Assembly (NCBI GenBank): GCA_963798075.1
Contig: CAWCRU010000019.1
Location: 62,001 to 126,000, forward strand
DNA from: DATAOG01 sp963798075
Lineage (GTDB): Bacteria > Pseudomonadota > Alphaproteobacteria > Geminicoccales > Geminicoccaceae
Length of the DNA stretch: 64,000 nucleotides
Direction of reading: 5' to 3'
Under the pieces are notes generated by a model. It saw only the letters and a program-made list of their open reading frames with translations, was not told the DNA's origin and did no database searches. How positions within the stretch are numbered: position 1 is the first letter of the stretch; every line of letters starts with the position of its first letter. Made by a program: the position numbers and the translations under genes. Positions 11,169 to 19,606 of this stretch are shown piece by piece.

Positions 11169-11254
11169 GGTTCGATCCAGCCTTGTCGCCCCCGCCTTCC
11201 TGTCGCATAGCTGGCAGCCGCGAGCAATCCCGAAGCGCCGGAGGTCCTGCGTCG

Positions 11255-11683
11255 ATGACCGCGCCCACGCCGCCCTTCCGGCACGCCTTGCGCGTGCGCT
11301 ACGCCGAGGTCGACCATCAGGGCCTGGTCTATTTCGCGCATTACGCGACCTTTTGCGACATCGCGATCCACGAGTTCTTCCGCGCCCTGCCCTACGACTA
11401 CACGGCGATCGGCAAGGCGAGCGGCAAGGATTTCAACATCGTGCGGGCGCTGGTCGAGTACCGGCGGCCGCTGCGCTTCGACGAGGCCTTCCTGGTCGAG
11501 GTCCGGCTCGGCCGGATCGGCCGCTCGAGCCTGACCTTCCGCTTTGCCCTCGTGGTCGAGGGCGAGGCCGAGCCGCGGGCGACCGCCGAGATGGTCTGGG
11601 TGCACGCCGACCAGACCAGCATGCGCGCGCTGCCGCTGCCCGAGCGGCTGCTCGATCTCCTCGGCCGCGACGACCGGTCCTGA
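11255..11683 (+). CDS. YbgC/4-hydroxybenzoyl-CoA thioesterase-family acyl-CoA thioesterase
   Basis: This is a hotdog-fold thioesterase of 142 residues. The N-terminal motif RVRYAEVDHQGLVYFAHYA contains the catalytic Asp of the 4-hydroxybenzoyl-CoA thioesterase family. EYRRPLRFDEAFLVEVRLG is the usual second strand block. The exact acyl-CoA substrate cannot be read from sequence. The ATG at 11255 follows GGAGGT (11240-11245), which rules out the upstream in-frame starts. It is not next to tolQRA, where YbgC homologues often occur. Confidence 0.85.
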   Translation: MTAPTPPFRHALRVRYAEVDHQGLVYFAHYATFCDIAIHEFFRALPYDYTAIGKASGKDFNIVRALVEYRRPLRFDEAFLVEVRLGRIGRSSLTFRFALVVEGEAEPRATAEMVWVHADQTSMRALPLPERLLDLLGRDDRS

Positions 11684-11692
11684 GCCGCCGGC

Positions 11693-12535
11693 TCAGGCGC
11701 CAAGCCAGGCGCGCACGACCTCGATCTGGTCCTTGGCCATCAGGGCCGGCGCATGGCCGGTGCCGTCGATCTCGACGACCTCGGCCTTGGGCCCGCGCGT
11801 TTTCATCTCGGCCGCGGTCGCGGCCAGCAAAAGATCGCTCTCGACGCCGCGCAGCACCAGCACCGGGCAACGGACCTGGTCCCATACCGGCCAGAGCTCG
11901 ACGTTCTCGATCGGGCCGGTGGTCATCGGGCGGGCGAGCCGCTGGTCGTAGTTGAGGCCGAACCGGCCGTCCTCGCGGCGCGCGGCGCAGTGCTCGGCGA
12001 GGTGACGCCACTCGACATCGGTCAAGGGCCCGAAGCCCGCATGGATCTCGCGCAGATGGTCTTCGAGCGCCTCGAGGCTGGAGAAGCGCATGTCGTGCCC
12101 GAGATAGCTGTTGATGCGCTCGAGCGCCGCCTTGGGCAGGAACGGGCCGACGTCGTTCAGCACCAGCCGCCGGATCGGGCTTTCGGGCATCGCCGCGATC
12201 CCCATGCCGATCAGCCCGCCCATCGAGGTGCCGACCCAGTCGACCTCGGTGAGACCCTGCTTGTGCAGCAGCTGCACCATGTGGCCGATATAGGTCGGCA
12301 GCGCGTAGTCCTCGGGATTGGTCAAGGGATCGCTGAGGCCGCGGCCGACCACGTCCGGGCAGAGCACGCGCCGGTCGGCGGCGAGCACGCGGGCGAGGTG
12401 GTCGAAATCGCGGCCGTTGCGGGTCAGCCCGTGGACGCAGACCACCGTGCGCGCCGTTCCAGCCCTGCCCCACTCGGCATAGCTAAGGCCGTAGGGCCGG
12501 TCCGGGCCCTCGACCTGAACGCGGCGGATCTCCAT
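11693..12535 (-). CDS. Alpha/beta hydrolase
   Basis: This is a 280-residue alpha/beta-hydrolase fold protein of unknown substrate. It has the oxyanion-loop motif VCVHGLTRNGRDFDHLA near residue 33. The nucleophile elbow GTSMGGLIG holds the presumed catalytic Ser, and TGHAPALM near the C-terminus holds the catalytic His. No signal peptide is visible, so it should be cytoplasmic. The stop lies 9 bases from the convergent thioesterase stop. The pairing with a thioesterase hints at acyl-ester chemistry but does not prove it. Confidence 0.85.
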   Translation of the reverse strand: MEIRRVQVEGPDRPYGLSYAEWGRAGTARTVVCVHGLTRNGRDFDHLARVLAADRRVLCPDVVGRGLSDPLTNPEDYALPTYIGHMVQLLHKQGLTEVDWVGTSMGGLIGMGIAAMPESPIRRLVLNDVGPFLPKAALERINSYLGHDMRFSSLEALEDHLREIHAGFGPLTDVEWRHLAEHCAARREDGRFGLNYDQRLARPMTTGPIENVELWPVWDQVRCPVLVLRGVESDLLLAATAAEMKTRGPKAEVVEIDGTGHAPALMAKDQIEVVRAWLGA

Positions 12536-12817
12536 GTTGGCTCCTCGGTGGTGCTAGCGGCCCGGTTAATCAGTGCCCGGCCGGCCGTCAACCGGAAACG
12601 CCGGTCGGGCGGGTCGCCGAGGCTCGCCGGCGCTTTTCGTGCGAAGCACTTGACGCGGGCTGGCCGCGGCCGCTGATTCGGGCCATGGTCGAGGGCTCGC
12701 TCGCTCTGGTCCCGCCCCGGGCGGACCCGCGCGGCCGCACCGCCAAGGGGAGCCAGATGCCGCCTGTCCGAGCCCGCAAGGTCGTGCTGCCCGCCCCGGT
12801 CGCCGGGCGCTGAGCCG

Positions 12818-14647
12818 ATGCCGCCGGTCGAGCCCAGCCTGCAGATGTGGCTCACGCTCGCGCTGAGCGGGGTCGCGATCGTCGCCTACGCGATCGAGCT
12901 GGTGCCGGTCGAGCTGACCGCGCTCGGCATCCTGGGCGGGCTTTTGCTGCTCTTCCAGGCGCTGCCGCTGGTCGACGCCGGCGGCAGCCCGCTGCTCGGC
13001 CCGGGCGAGATCCTGGCCGGCTTCTCGAGCCCGGCGCTGATCGCGGTCAGCGCGCTGCTGGTGGTCGGCGAGGCGATCGTCAGCACCGGTGCCCTCGAGG
13101 GCGTCGCACGGCTGCTGGTCTGGCTCGCGCGCGGCAGCTTCCAGCGCGCGCTGAGCTACAGCCTGGGCTACGTCACCGCGAGCAGCGCCTTCCTCAACAA
13201 CACCCCGATCGTCGTGATCTTCATGCCGATCCTGCGCTCGATCGCCGAGCGCTTCGGGCGGCCGCCGAGCGCGGTCCTGATGCCGCTGAGCTTTGCCGCG
13301 ATCCTGGGCGGCATGCTGACCTTGATCGGCACCTCGACCAACCTTCTGGTCTCGGGCGAGCTCGCCAAGCTCGGCGAGCGGCCGTTCGGCTTCTTCGACT
13401 TCAGCCTGCCCGGGCTGGTGCTGGCGCTGGCAGGCGGCATCTATGTGCTGCTGCTGCCGCTGATCCTGCCGCAGCGCGACGTGCAGCCGGGCCTGGTCGC
13501 GGCCGACGGCAAGCAGTTCATCGCCGAGCTCGACGTCGGGCCCGACTCGCCGCTGGTCGGCGAGGCCGCGCGCGGCGGCATGTTCTCGAGCCTGGCCGAC
13601 GTCACCGTGCGCCTCGTCCAGCGCGGCGAGCAGGCGCTGCTGCCGCCGTTCGAGAACGTCACCCTGCAGGCCGGCGACATCCTGATCGTCGCCGCGACGC
13701 GCAAGGTCTTGACCGAGATGCTGGCCAAGTATCACGGCCATCTGCTCAATCCGCCGGCCAACGAGCGGGCGGCAAGGCCGCGCGGCCAGCGCGAGATGAT
13801 GCTCGCCGAGGCGATGATCCGGCCGGCGTCGCGGATCGTCGGCCAGACGCTCGAGTTCACCAACTTTCCGGCGCGCAGCCACTGCACCGTGCTCGGCATC
13901 CAAAGGCGGGCCCGCATGCTGCGCACGCGCCTGGCCGAGCTCCGCCTCGAGCCCGGCGACGTGATTTTGCTGCTCGGCTTTTCGGATCAGATCGAGCGGT
14001 TGCGCAACGACCCCGACGTGCTCCTGATGGAGTGGTCGGCGAGCGAGATGCCGCTCGTGCGCAAGGCGCCGATGGCGGCGCTGATCTTCGCCGCGATCGT
14101 GCTGCCGGCGGCCTTCGACCTGGTGCCGATCGTGGTCAGCGCGATCGTCGGCCTGGTCGCGCTGATCCTGACCGGCTGCCTGAACGTGCGCCAGGCGGCG
14201 CGCGCGGTCGATCGCCAGATCGTCCTGATCATCGCGTCGTCGGTGGCGCTCGGCACGGCGCTCGAGGCGACCGGCGGCGCGGCCTATCTGGCCGGGGTCG
14301 TGCTGCATGCGATGCAGGGGGCGCCGCCGGCGGCCGTGCTCTCGGCGCTGTTCCTGCTGATCGCGCTGGTCACCAACGTGCTCTCCAACAACGCGGCCGC
14401 GGTCCTGTTCACGCCGATCGCGGTCAACCTCGCGCATCAGCTGGGCGCCGAGGTCTTCCCCTTCGCGATCGCGGTGACCTTCGGCGCCAGCTGCTCGTTC
14501 GCGACCCCGATCGGCTATCAGACTAACCTTCTGGTGATGGGACCGGGGCACTATCGCTTCCTCGACTTCGTCATCGCGGGCCTGCCGCTGGTCCTGCTGC
14601 TGTGGGTCGTCTTCTCGCTGTTCGTCCCGTGGTACTATGGCGTCTGA
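12818..14647 (+). CDS. SLC13-family permease with two RCK_C domains
   Basis: This is a 609-residue inner-membrane transporter of the DASS/SLC13 (ArsB/NhaD-like) group. The first membrane half covers residues 1-205 and contains the re-entrant NTPI (SAFLNNTPIVVIFMPIL) and GTSTN (LTLIGTSTNLLVSGE) motifs. Residues about 215-390 hold two TrkA_C/RCK_C regulatory domains. The second half (about 405-609) repeats the motifs as NVLSNNAAAVLFTPIA and FATPIGYQTN. Bacterial members of this architecture are annotated as sodium/sulfate or dicarboxylate carriers; the substrate is undetermined. No strong ribosome site precedes ATG 12818, and MWLTLAL, nine codons in, is an alternative. The 282 bases upstream hold nothing I recognise. 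Confidence 0.88.
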   Translation: MPPVEPSLQMWLTLALSGVAIVAYAIELVPVELTALGILGGLLLLFQALPLVDAGGSPLLGPGEILAGFSSPALIAVSALLVVGEAIVSTGALEGVARLLVWLARGSFQRALSYSLGYVTASSAFLNNTPIVVIFMPILRSIAERFGRPPSAVLMPLSFAAILGGMLTLIGTSTNLLVSGELAKLGERPFGFFDFSLPGLVLALAGGIYVLLLPLILPQRDVQPGLVAADGKQFIAELDVGPDSPLVGEAARGGMFSSLADVTVRLVQRGEQALLPPFENVTLQAGDILIVAATRKVLTEMLAKYHGHLLNPPANERAARPRGQREMMLAEAMIRPASRIVGQTLEFTNFPARSHCTVLGIQRRARMLRTRLAELRLEPGDVILLLGFSDQIERLRNDPDVLLMEWSASEMPLVRKAPMAALIFAAIVLPAAFDLVPIVVSAIVGLVALILTGCLNVRQAARAVDRQIVLIIASSVALGTALEATGGAAYLAGVVLHAMQGAPPAAVLSALFLLIALVTNVLSNNAAAVLFTPIAVNLAHQLGAEVFPFAIAVTFGASCSFATPIGYQTNLLVMGPGHYRFLDFVIAGLPLVLLLWVVFSLFVPWYYGV

Positions 14648-14670
14648 CGGATGCTCCGGCAGGGTCCGAG

Positions 14671-15411
14671 ATGAAGCTCTTCTTCAGCACCGAGCTGGCG
14701 CCATGCCCCTATCTTGCGGACCGGCTCGAGCGCCGGCTCGTGACCCTGCTCGACGGCCCCGACCCCGACGGGCTGCACGACCGGCTGATGGGAGCGGGCT
14801 TCCGCCGCTCGCAGGCGCTCGCCTATCGGCCCGCCTGCCCGGGCTGCTCGGCCTGCGTGCCGGTGCGGATCCCGGTCGAGCGCTTCCGGCTGACGCGCAG
14901 CTGGCGCCGGATCTGGCGCCAGAACGCCGAGCTGACCGCCGCCGAGCGCCGGCCGGTCGCGACCCGGGAGCAGTTCGGCCTCTTCCAGCGCTATCTCGAG
15001 AGCCGCCATGGCGAGAGCGGCATGGCGGCCATGACCTGGGCCGATTTTCGCGCCATGATCGACGACAGCCCGGTCGACAGCCGGCTGGTCGAATGGCGCC
15101 GCCCGGACGGCTCGCTGATCGCGGCGAGCCTGACCGACCGCAGCCCGAGCGGCCTGTCCGGGGTCTATAAGTTCTTCGATCCCGACGCCAGCCGGCGCTC
15201 GCCCGGCAGCCTGATCATCCTCTGGCACATCGCGCGCGCCCGCGAGCTGGGGCTGCCTTACGTCTACCTCGGCTACTGGATCGCCCACAGCCCGAAGATG
15301 GCCTACAAGGCCCGCTTCCAGCCCCTCGAGCAGCTCACGCCCGACGGCTGGCAGCCGCTGCCGGCGGCAGCCGGCGACGCGTCTTGCGGTCGCAGCGCAA
15401 CGGTAGGTTGA
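14671..15411 (+). CDS. bpt: Arginyl/leucyl-tRNA-protein transferase (Bpt/Ate family)
   Basis: This enzyme adds an amino acid from aminoacyl-tRNA to the N-terminus of proteins with acidic ends, marking them for ClpS/ClpAP (bacterial N-degron pathway). The 246-residue protein has the N-terminal cysteine motif RPACPGCSACVPVRIPV, the SLTDRSPSGLSGVYKFFDPD block and LPYVYLGYWIAHSPKMAYKARFQ-type acyltransferase core. Quoted segments are typical of the Bpt group. The start is ATG 14671 (MKLFFSTELAPCPYL), 23 bases after the permease stop. Whether it transfers Leu or Arg cannot be told by eye. Confidence 0.92.
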   Translation: MKLFFSTELAPCPYLADRLERRLVTLLDGPDPDGLHDRLMGAGFRRSQALAYRPACPGCSACVPVRIPVERFRLTRSWRRIWRQNAELTAAERRPVATREQFGLFQRYLESRHGESGMAAMTWADFRAMIDDSPVDSRLVEWRRPDGSLIAASLTDRSPSGLSGVYKFFDPDASRRSPGSLIILWHIARARELGLPYVYLGYWIAHSPKMAYKARFQPLEQLTPDGWQPLPAAAGDASCGRSATVG

Positions 15412-15567
15412 GGCGCTCTCGCGCTTGCGCGACAGGCATGCAGCGCTCCCGGACGACAGCCTTGGCCGTCGCTCCCGGCCGCCCGCCACAATCGACCTGA
15501 CAGCGTCCGCCAGATGGCGTTAAATGGCGGGAACGGAAGGTGAACCGCGCGCGAAGGCGAGCCTGGC

Positions 15568-15939
15568 ATGGCCAAGCGGGTGCTGGTGGTCGACGACGAG
15601 CCGAACATCGTCCTGTCGCTCCGCTTTTTGATGGAGCGCGAGGGCTTCGAGGTCGAGGTGGCGCCGACCGGCGAGGCGGCCCTCGAGGCGCTGGCGCGGG
15701 CGCCGGTCGACTTGATCCTGCTCGATGTGATGATGCCCGAGCTCGACGGCTTCGAGGTCTGCCAGCGCATCCGGACCAATCCCGCCTGGGCGCGGGCGAA
15801 GATCGTGATGCTGACCGCCAAGGGCCGCGCGCTCGAGCGCGACCGGGGTCTCGGGCTCGGCGCCGACGCCTATGTGACCAAGCCGTTCTCGACCCGCGAG
15901 CTGGTGGCAAGGGTCAAGCAGATGCTGGGTCCCGGCTGA
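15568..15939 (+). CDS. Single-domain response regulator next to the symporter-kinase
   Basis: This is a stand-alone receiver domain of 123 residues with no output domain. It shows the acidic pocket VLVVDDEPN, phospho-acceptor Asp53 in LILLDVMMPELDG, the conserved Thr (MLTAK) and Lys (YVTKPFS). It lies 78 bases upstream of a small membrane gene and then the symporter-type histidine kinase at 16214, which is its likely partner. With no DNA-binding domain it must act through protein contact or phosphotransfer (inference). Confidence 0.9.
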   Translation: MAKRVLVVDDEPNIVLSLRFLMEREGFEVEVAPTGEAALEALARAPVDLILLDVMMPELDGFEVCQRIRTNPAWARAKIVMLTAKGRALERDRGLGLGADAYVTKPFSTRELVARVKQMLGPG

Positions 15940-16017
15940 GCCGGGATCGCGGCCGGCGCGGCTCATGACTGCACGCAGACGCCCGGCTGTGGCTCGGGCT
16001 CTTGAGGGGGCCGGACG

Positions 16018-16212
16018 ATGCGCGATGCGGAACGCGGCAAGCGGCTGATCGCCGTTTTCCTGCTCGGCTTCGTGGCGCTCAACTTCCCGCTGCTCGCGGT
16101 CGCCGAGGCCGGGCGCCCGCTGTTCGGCCTGCCGCCCTTGTTCGCCTATCTGTTCGGCGTCTGGGCCGGGCTGATCCTTTTGCTCGCCCTGATCACCGAG
16201 GGCCGGCGCTGA
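16018..16212 (+). CDS. Small two-helix membrane protein in the symporter-kinase operon
   Basis: This is a 64-residue protein with two predicted membrane helices (about residues 10-29 and 40-58), a positively charged N-terminus and a short basic tail. It ends one base before the ATG of the symporter-kinase. Small membrane proteins in this position are known in cbrXAB-type operons (CbrX beside the SLC5-type kinase CbrA), so an accessory role in sensing or transport is plausible. I do not recognise the family by sequence alone. Confidence 0.75.
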   Translation: MRDAERGKRLIAVFLLGFVALNFPLLAVAEAGRPLFGLPPLFAYLFGVWAGLILLLALITEGRR

Positions 16213-16213
16213 G

Positions 16214-18940
16214 ATGTCGGGCTGGGTCGTCCTTTTGATCGCGAGCGCCTATCTGGGCGGCCTGTTCGCGATCGCCTACGTCGGCGACCGGCGCGCCGAC
16301 CAGGGCCGCAGCCTGATCAACAACCCCTACATCTACACGCTCTCGATCGCGGTCTACTGCACCGCCTGGACCTACTACGGCAGCGTCGGGCTGGCCGCCG
16401 AGAGCGGTCTCGGCTTCCTGCCGATCTATCTCGGCCCGACGCTCATGGCCTGCCTGTGGTGGTTCGTGCTGCGCAAGATGCTGCGCATCACCAAGGCCTA
16501 CGGCATCACCTCGATCGCCGATTTCATCGCCTCGCGCTACGGCAAGAGCGCGCTCCTGGGCGGCCTCGTCACGATCGTCGCGGTGTTCGGCGGCATGCCC
16601 TACATCTCGCTGCAGCTCAAGGCGGTCTCGACCAGCGTCGCGGTGATCCTGGACTACCCGGCGGAGGCGCCGTTCTGGCGCGATCTGGCGCTGTTCGTGG
16701 CCCTGCTGCTGGCCGCGTTCAGCATCCTGTTCGGCACCCGCCACATCGATGCGACCGAACACCACCAGGGCATGGTCGCGGCGATCGCCTTCGAATCGAT
16801 CATCAAGCTCGTCGCGTTCGTGACGATCGGCCTCTACGTCACCTTCGGCCTCCACCACGGCTTCGGCGACATCTTCAGCCAGGCGCGCGCCGCGGGCTTC
16901 GGCGCCTTGCTGACCTTCCGGGGCGCCGGTCTCCACTTCGCCGACTGGTTCGCGCTGACCTGCCTTGCCGGCATGGCGGTCCTCTTCCTGCCGCGCCAGT
17001 TCCAGGTCGCGGTGATCGAGAACATCAACGAGGACCACCTCAACAAGGCGATCTGGCTGTTCCCGCTCTATCTGCTCGTGATCAACCTGTTCGTGCTGCC
17101 GGTGGCGCTCGCCGGCCGCCTGCGCTTCCCGGGCGGCGAGGTCGATGCCGACTTCATGATCCTGCTGCTGCCGATGGTCGAGCGCCAGCACCTGCTGACG
17201 CTCTTCACCTTCCTCGGCGGCCTGTCGGCGGCGACCGCCATGGTGATCGTCGCGACCGTGGCGCTTAGCACCATGCTGTGCAACGATCTGATCATGCCGG
17301 TGCTGCTGCGCCTGCGCTTTTTGCGCCTCAACCAGCAGCCGGACCTCTCGGGGCTGCTGCTGACGATCCGGCGCGGCAGCATCCTTGCCATGCTGCTGCT
17401 CGGCTACGCCTATTTCAGGATGGTCGGCAAGTCCTACGGCCTCGTGACCGTGGGGCTGGTGTCGTTCTGCGCCGCGGCCCAGTTCGCGCCGCCGATCCTG
17501 TTCGGCATCTACTGGAAGGCAGCGACCCTGCGCGGCGCGCTGACCGGGCTCGGCGCCGGCTTCCTGATCTGGCTCTATACCCTCCTGCTGCCGGCGCTCG
17601 CGCACGCGGGCTGGATCGACCCGGGCTTCCTCGACGGCCCGTTCGATTTCGACATCCTCAGGCCCTACGCCCTGTTCGGGGTCGAGGGTCTGGATCCGGT
17701 CAGCCACTCGCTGCTCTGGAGCCTGCTCGCCAACGTCGCGGGCCTGGTCGGCTGGTCGCTGCTCGGCCGCCAGGGCAGCTTCGAGCGCGTCCAAGCGTCG
17801 CTGTTCGTCGAAGTTGACCGGCTGAGCGGCGGGCCGCATCTGTGGCGGGGCAGCGCCGCGGTCGCCGATCTGCGGGCGCTGCTCGCCCGCTATGTCGGCG
17901 CCGAGCGGGCCGAGCAGGCGCTCGCAAGGCACGCCCGCGCCCGCGGTCTGGGGCTGGCCGCCGGCGCCCAAGCCGATGCCGACCTGGTCAACTTCGCGGA
18001 ACGCCTGCTCGCCGGCGCGATCGGCGCGGCGTCCGCCCGGGTGATGATCTCGACCGTGGTCAAGAGCGCCGATTTCAGCCCGGACGAGGTGATGGCGATC
18101 CTCGATGAGGCCTCGCAGGTGATCGAATACAGCCGCCAGCTCGAGCAGAAGTCGCAGGCGCTCGAGGTCACCAGCAAGGAGCTGCGCCGGGTCAACCAGC
18201 GCCTGACCGAGCTCGACCGCCTCAAGGACGAGTTCATCTCGACCGTCAGTCACGAGCTGCGCACGCCCTTGACCTCGATCCGCTCGTTCTCCGAGATCCT
18301 GCTCGACAACCCGGAGCTCGAGATCGCGCAGCGCAACCGGTTCCTCGACATCGTGGTCAAGGAATCGGAGCGCCTGACGCGGCTGATCAACGATATCCTG
18401 GACATGTCGCGGATCGCATCCGGGAAGATGGAGTGGCATCTTGCGGCCTGCGACCCGAAGGCCGTGATCGACGACGCGCTCGCCGCCACCAGCGGTCTGT
18501 TCCGGGCCAAGCAGATCACGGTCGAGCCCGAGCTCGGGGCGGCGGTGCCCAAGGTCACGGTCGACCGCGACCGGCTGATGCAGGTGGTGATCAACCTGCT
18601 CTCGAACGCGGCCAAGTTCGTGCAGGCGGGCGATGGTCGGGTGCGCGTGCGCCTCGCGGCGTCCGGGCCGGAGCTGACGGTCAGCGTCGAGGACAACGGC
18701 CCCGGCATCGCGCCCGAGCAGCGCCTGACGGTATTCGAGCGCTTCCGTCAGCTGGGCAGCGACGTGATGACCGGCAAGCCCGCGGGCTCGGGCCTGGGCC
18801 TCACGATCTGCCGCCAGATCGTCGAGCACTTCGGCGGCCGCATCTGGGTCGAGCCGGCGGTGCCGCGCGGCGCGGTCTTCCGCTTCACCTTGCCCCTCGG
18901 CCGCCCGGCCGCCGCGCCGGCGCCGGCCGGCGAGGACTGA
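16214..18940 (+). CDS. Sodium/solute symporter-family sensor histidine kinase (CbrA/CrbS-like)
   Basis: This 908-residue protein joins a transporter and a kinase. Residues 1-500 form an SLC5/SSS symporter module with about 13 membrane helices (ISIADFIASRYGKS-like SSS signature region near 95-110). A short soluble region (about 540-640) resembles the STAC linker and coiled coil. The kinase core has the H-box FISTVSHELRTPLTSIRSF, an N-box (INLLSNAAKFV) and G boxes (DNGPGIAPEQ, GSGLGLTICRQIVEHFGG). In the known relatives CbrA and CrbS the symporter part senses or carries a nutrient such as histidine or acetate. The ligand here is unknown. It is transcribed with the receiver protein and the small membrane protein upstream. 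The frame is intact. Confidence 0.9.
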   Translation: MSGWVVLLIASAYLGGLFAIAYVGDRRADQGRSLINNPYIYTLSIAVYCTAWTYYGSVGLAAESGLGFLPIYLGPTLMACLWWFVLRKMLRITKAYGITSIADFIASRYGKSALLGGLVTIVAVFGGMPYISLQLKAVSTSVAVILDYPAEAPFWRDLALFVALLLAAFSILFGTRHIDATEHHQGMVAAIAFESIIKLVAFVTIGLYVTFGLHHGFGDIFSQARAAGFGALLTFRGAGLHFADWFALTCLAGMAVLFLPRQFQVAVIENINEDHLNKAIWLFPLYLLVINLFVLPVALAGRLRFPGGEVDADFMILLLPMVERQHLLTLFTFLGGLSAATAMVIVATVALSTMLCNDLIMPVLLRLRFLRLNQQPDLSGLLLTIRRGSILAMLLLGYAYFRMVGKSYGLVTVGLVSFCAAAQFAPPILFGIYWKAATLRGALTGLGAGFLIWLYTLLLPALAHAGWIDPGFLDGPFDFDILRPYALFGVEGLDPVSHSLLWSLLANVAGLVGWSLLGRQGSFERVQASLFVEVDRLSGGPHLWRGSAAVADLRALLARYVGAERAEQALARHARARGLGLAAGAQADADLVNFAERLLAGAIGAASARVMISTVVKSADFSPDEVMAILDEASQVIEYSRQLEQKSQALEVTSKELRRVNQRLTELDRLKDEFISTVSHELRTPLTSIRSFSEILLDNPELEIAQRNRFLDIVVKESERLTRLINDILDMSRIASGKMEWHLAACDPKAVIDDALAATSGLFRAKQITVEPELGAAVPKVTVDRDRLMQVVINLLSNAAKFVQAGDGRVRVRLAASGPELTVSVEDNGPGIAPEQRLTVFERFRQLGSDVMTGKPAGSGLGLTICRQIVEHFGGRIWVEPAVPRGAVFRFTLPLGRPAAAPAPAGED

Positions 18941-18964
18941 AGGAGGGCAGCGGCCCGCCCGCGC

Positions 18965-19606
18965 TCAGGCCCGGCTCTCGGCCCGGCGCTTGAGCTCGGA
19001 CAGCAGGCCGTCCATCCCCTGGCGCTCGATCACGGCGCCGAATTCCGAGCGTTGGGTCACGATCAGGCTGACGCCTGCGACGATCACGTCGATCGCGACC
19101 AGGCTGTGGTCGTCGAGCTCGCGCACCCGCCAGTCGACCTCGACCGGGGCGCCGTCGCCGGTGATCCGGGTCGAGACCAGGGCATCGTGGTCGCCGACCG
19201 CCTTGGCGCCGGTGACCACGAAATCCTGGCCGCCGTAGACGTCGAGCCTGGTCGCCAGCGTGTGCAGGGCGAAGGCGCGAAACAGCCCCAGATATTCGGT
19301 CCGCTGGGTCTCGCTCGCGGTCCGCCAGTAGCGGCCGAGGATCAGGCGGGCGACCAGGTCGAGATCGATCGGCCCGCTGAGCAGCTGGACCAGCTGGTCG
19401 TACTTCTGCTGCTCGCTGAGGCCGGGGTCGCGCAGGGCGGCAAGGACCTTGTGACCGACCGTCTCGACCAGGCTGCGCGCCGCCTCGGCGCTCGGCTGCG
19501 CCCGCGCGGCGGGGGCGAACCCGACCGCGAGCGGCGCCAGGGCCAGAAGGCCGCCCAGCAGCAGGCCGGCGAGCAGCTTCCGCCGGCTGCCCGCGTCAGC
19601 GCACAT
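18965..19606 (-). CDS. mlaC: MlaC/Ttg2D-family periplasmic phospholipid shuttle
   Basis: MlaC carries phospholipids across the periplasm between the outer-membrane MlaA complex and the inner-membrane MlaFEDB transporter. The 213-residue protein has a signal peptide (SRRKLLAGLLLGGLLALAP, cleavage after ARAQ). The family core includes YDQLVQLLSGPIDLDLVAR, ILGRYWRTASETQRTEYL and a VDWRVRELDDHSLVAIDVIV segment. I chose ATG 19606, which overlaps the mlaA stop by 11 bases; the frame is open further upstream but only reads through mlaA. Its ribosome-binding region lies inside a 12-bp tandem repeat. Confidence 0.88.
   Translation of the reverse strand: MCADAGSRRKLLAGLLLGGLLALAPLAVGFAPAARAQPSAEAARSLVETVGHKVLAALRDPGLSEQQKYDQLVQLLSGPIDLDLVARLILGRYWRTASETQRTEYLGLFRAFALHTLATRLDVYGGQDFVVTGAKAVGDHDALVSTRITGDGAPVEVDWRVRELDDHSLVAIDVIVAGVSLIVTQRSEFGAVIERQGMDGLLSELKRRAESRA

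Noticed and set aside
16193..18829. Very long open frame (878 codons) antisense to the symporter-kinase
   Set aside because: It is rich in Arg, Asp, Gln and His with no domain pattern, a typical shadow of a GC-rich gene. The plus-strand gene has clear membrane and kinase motifs.
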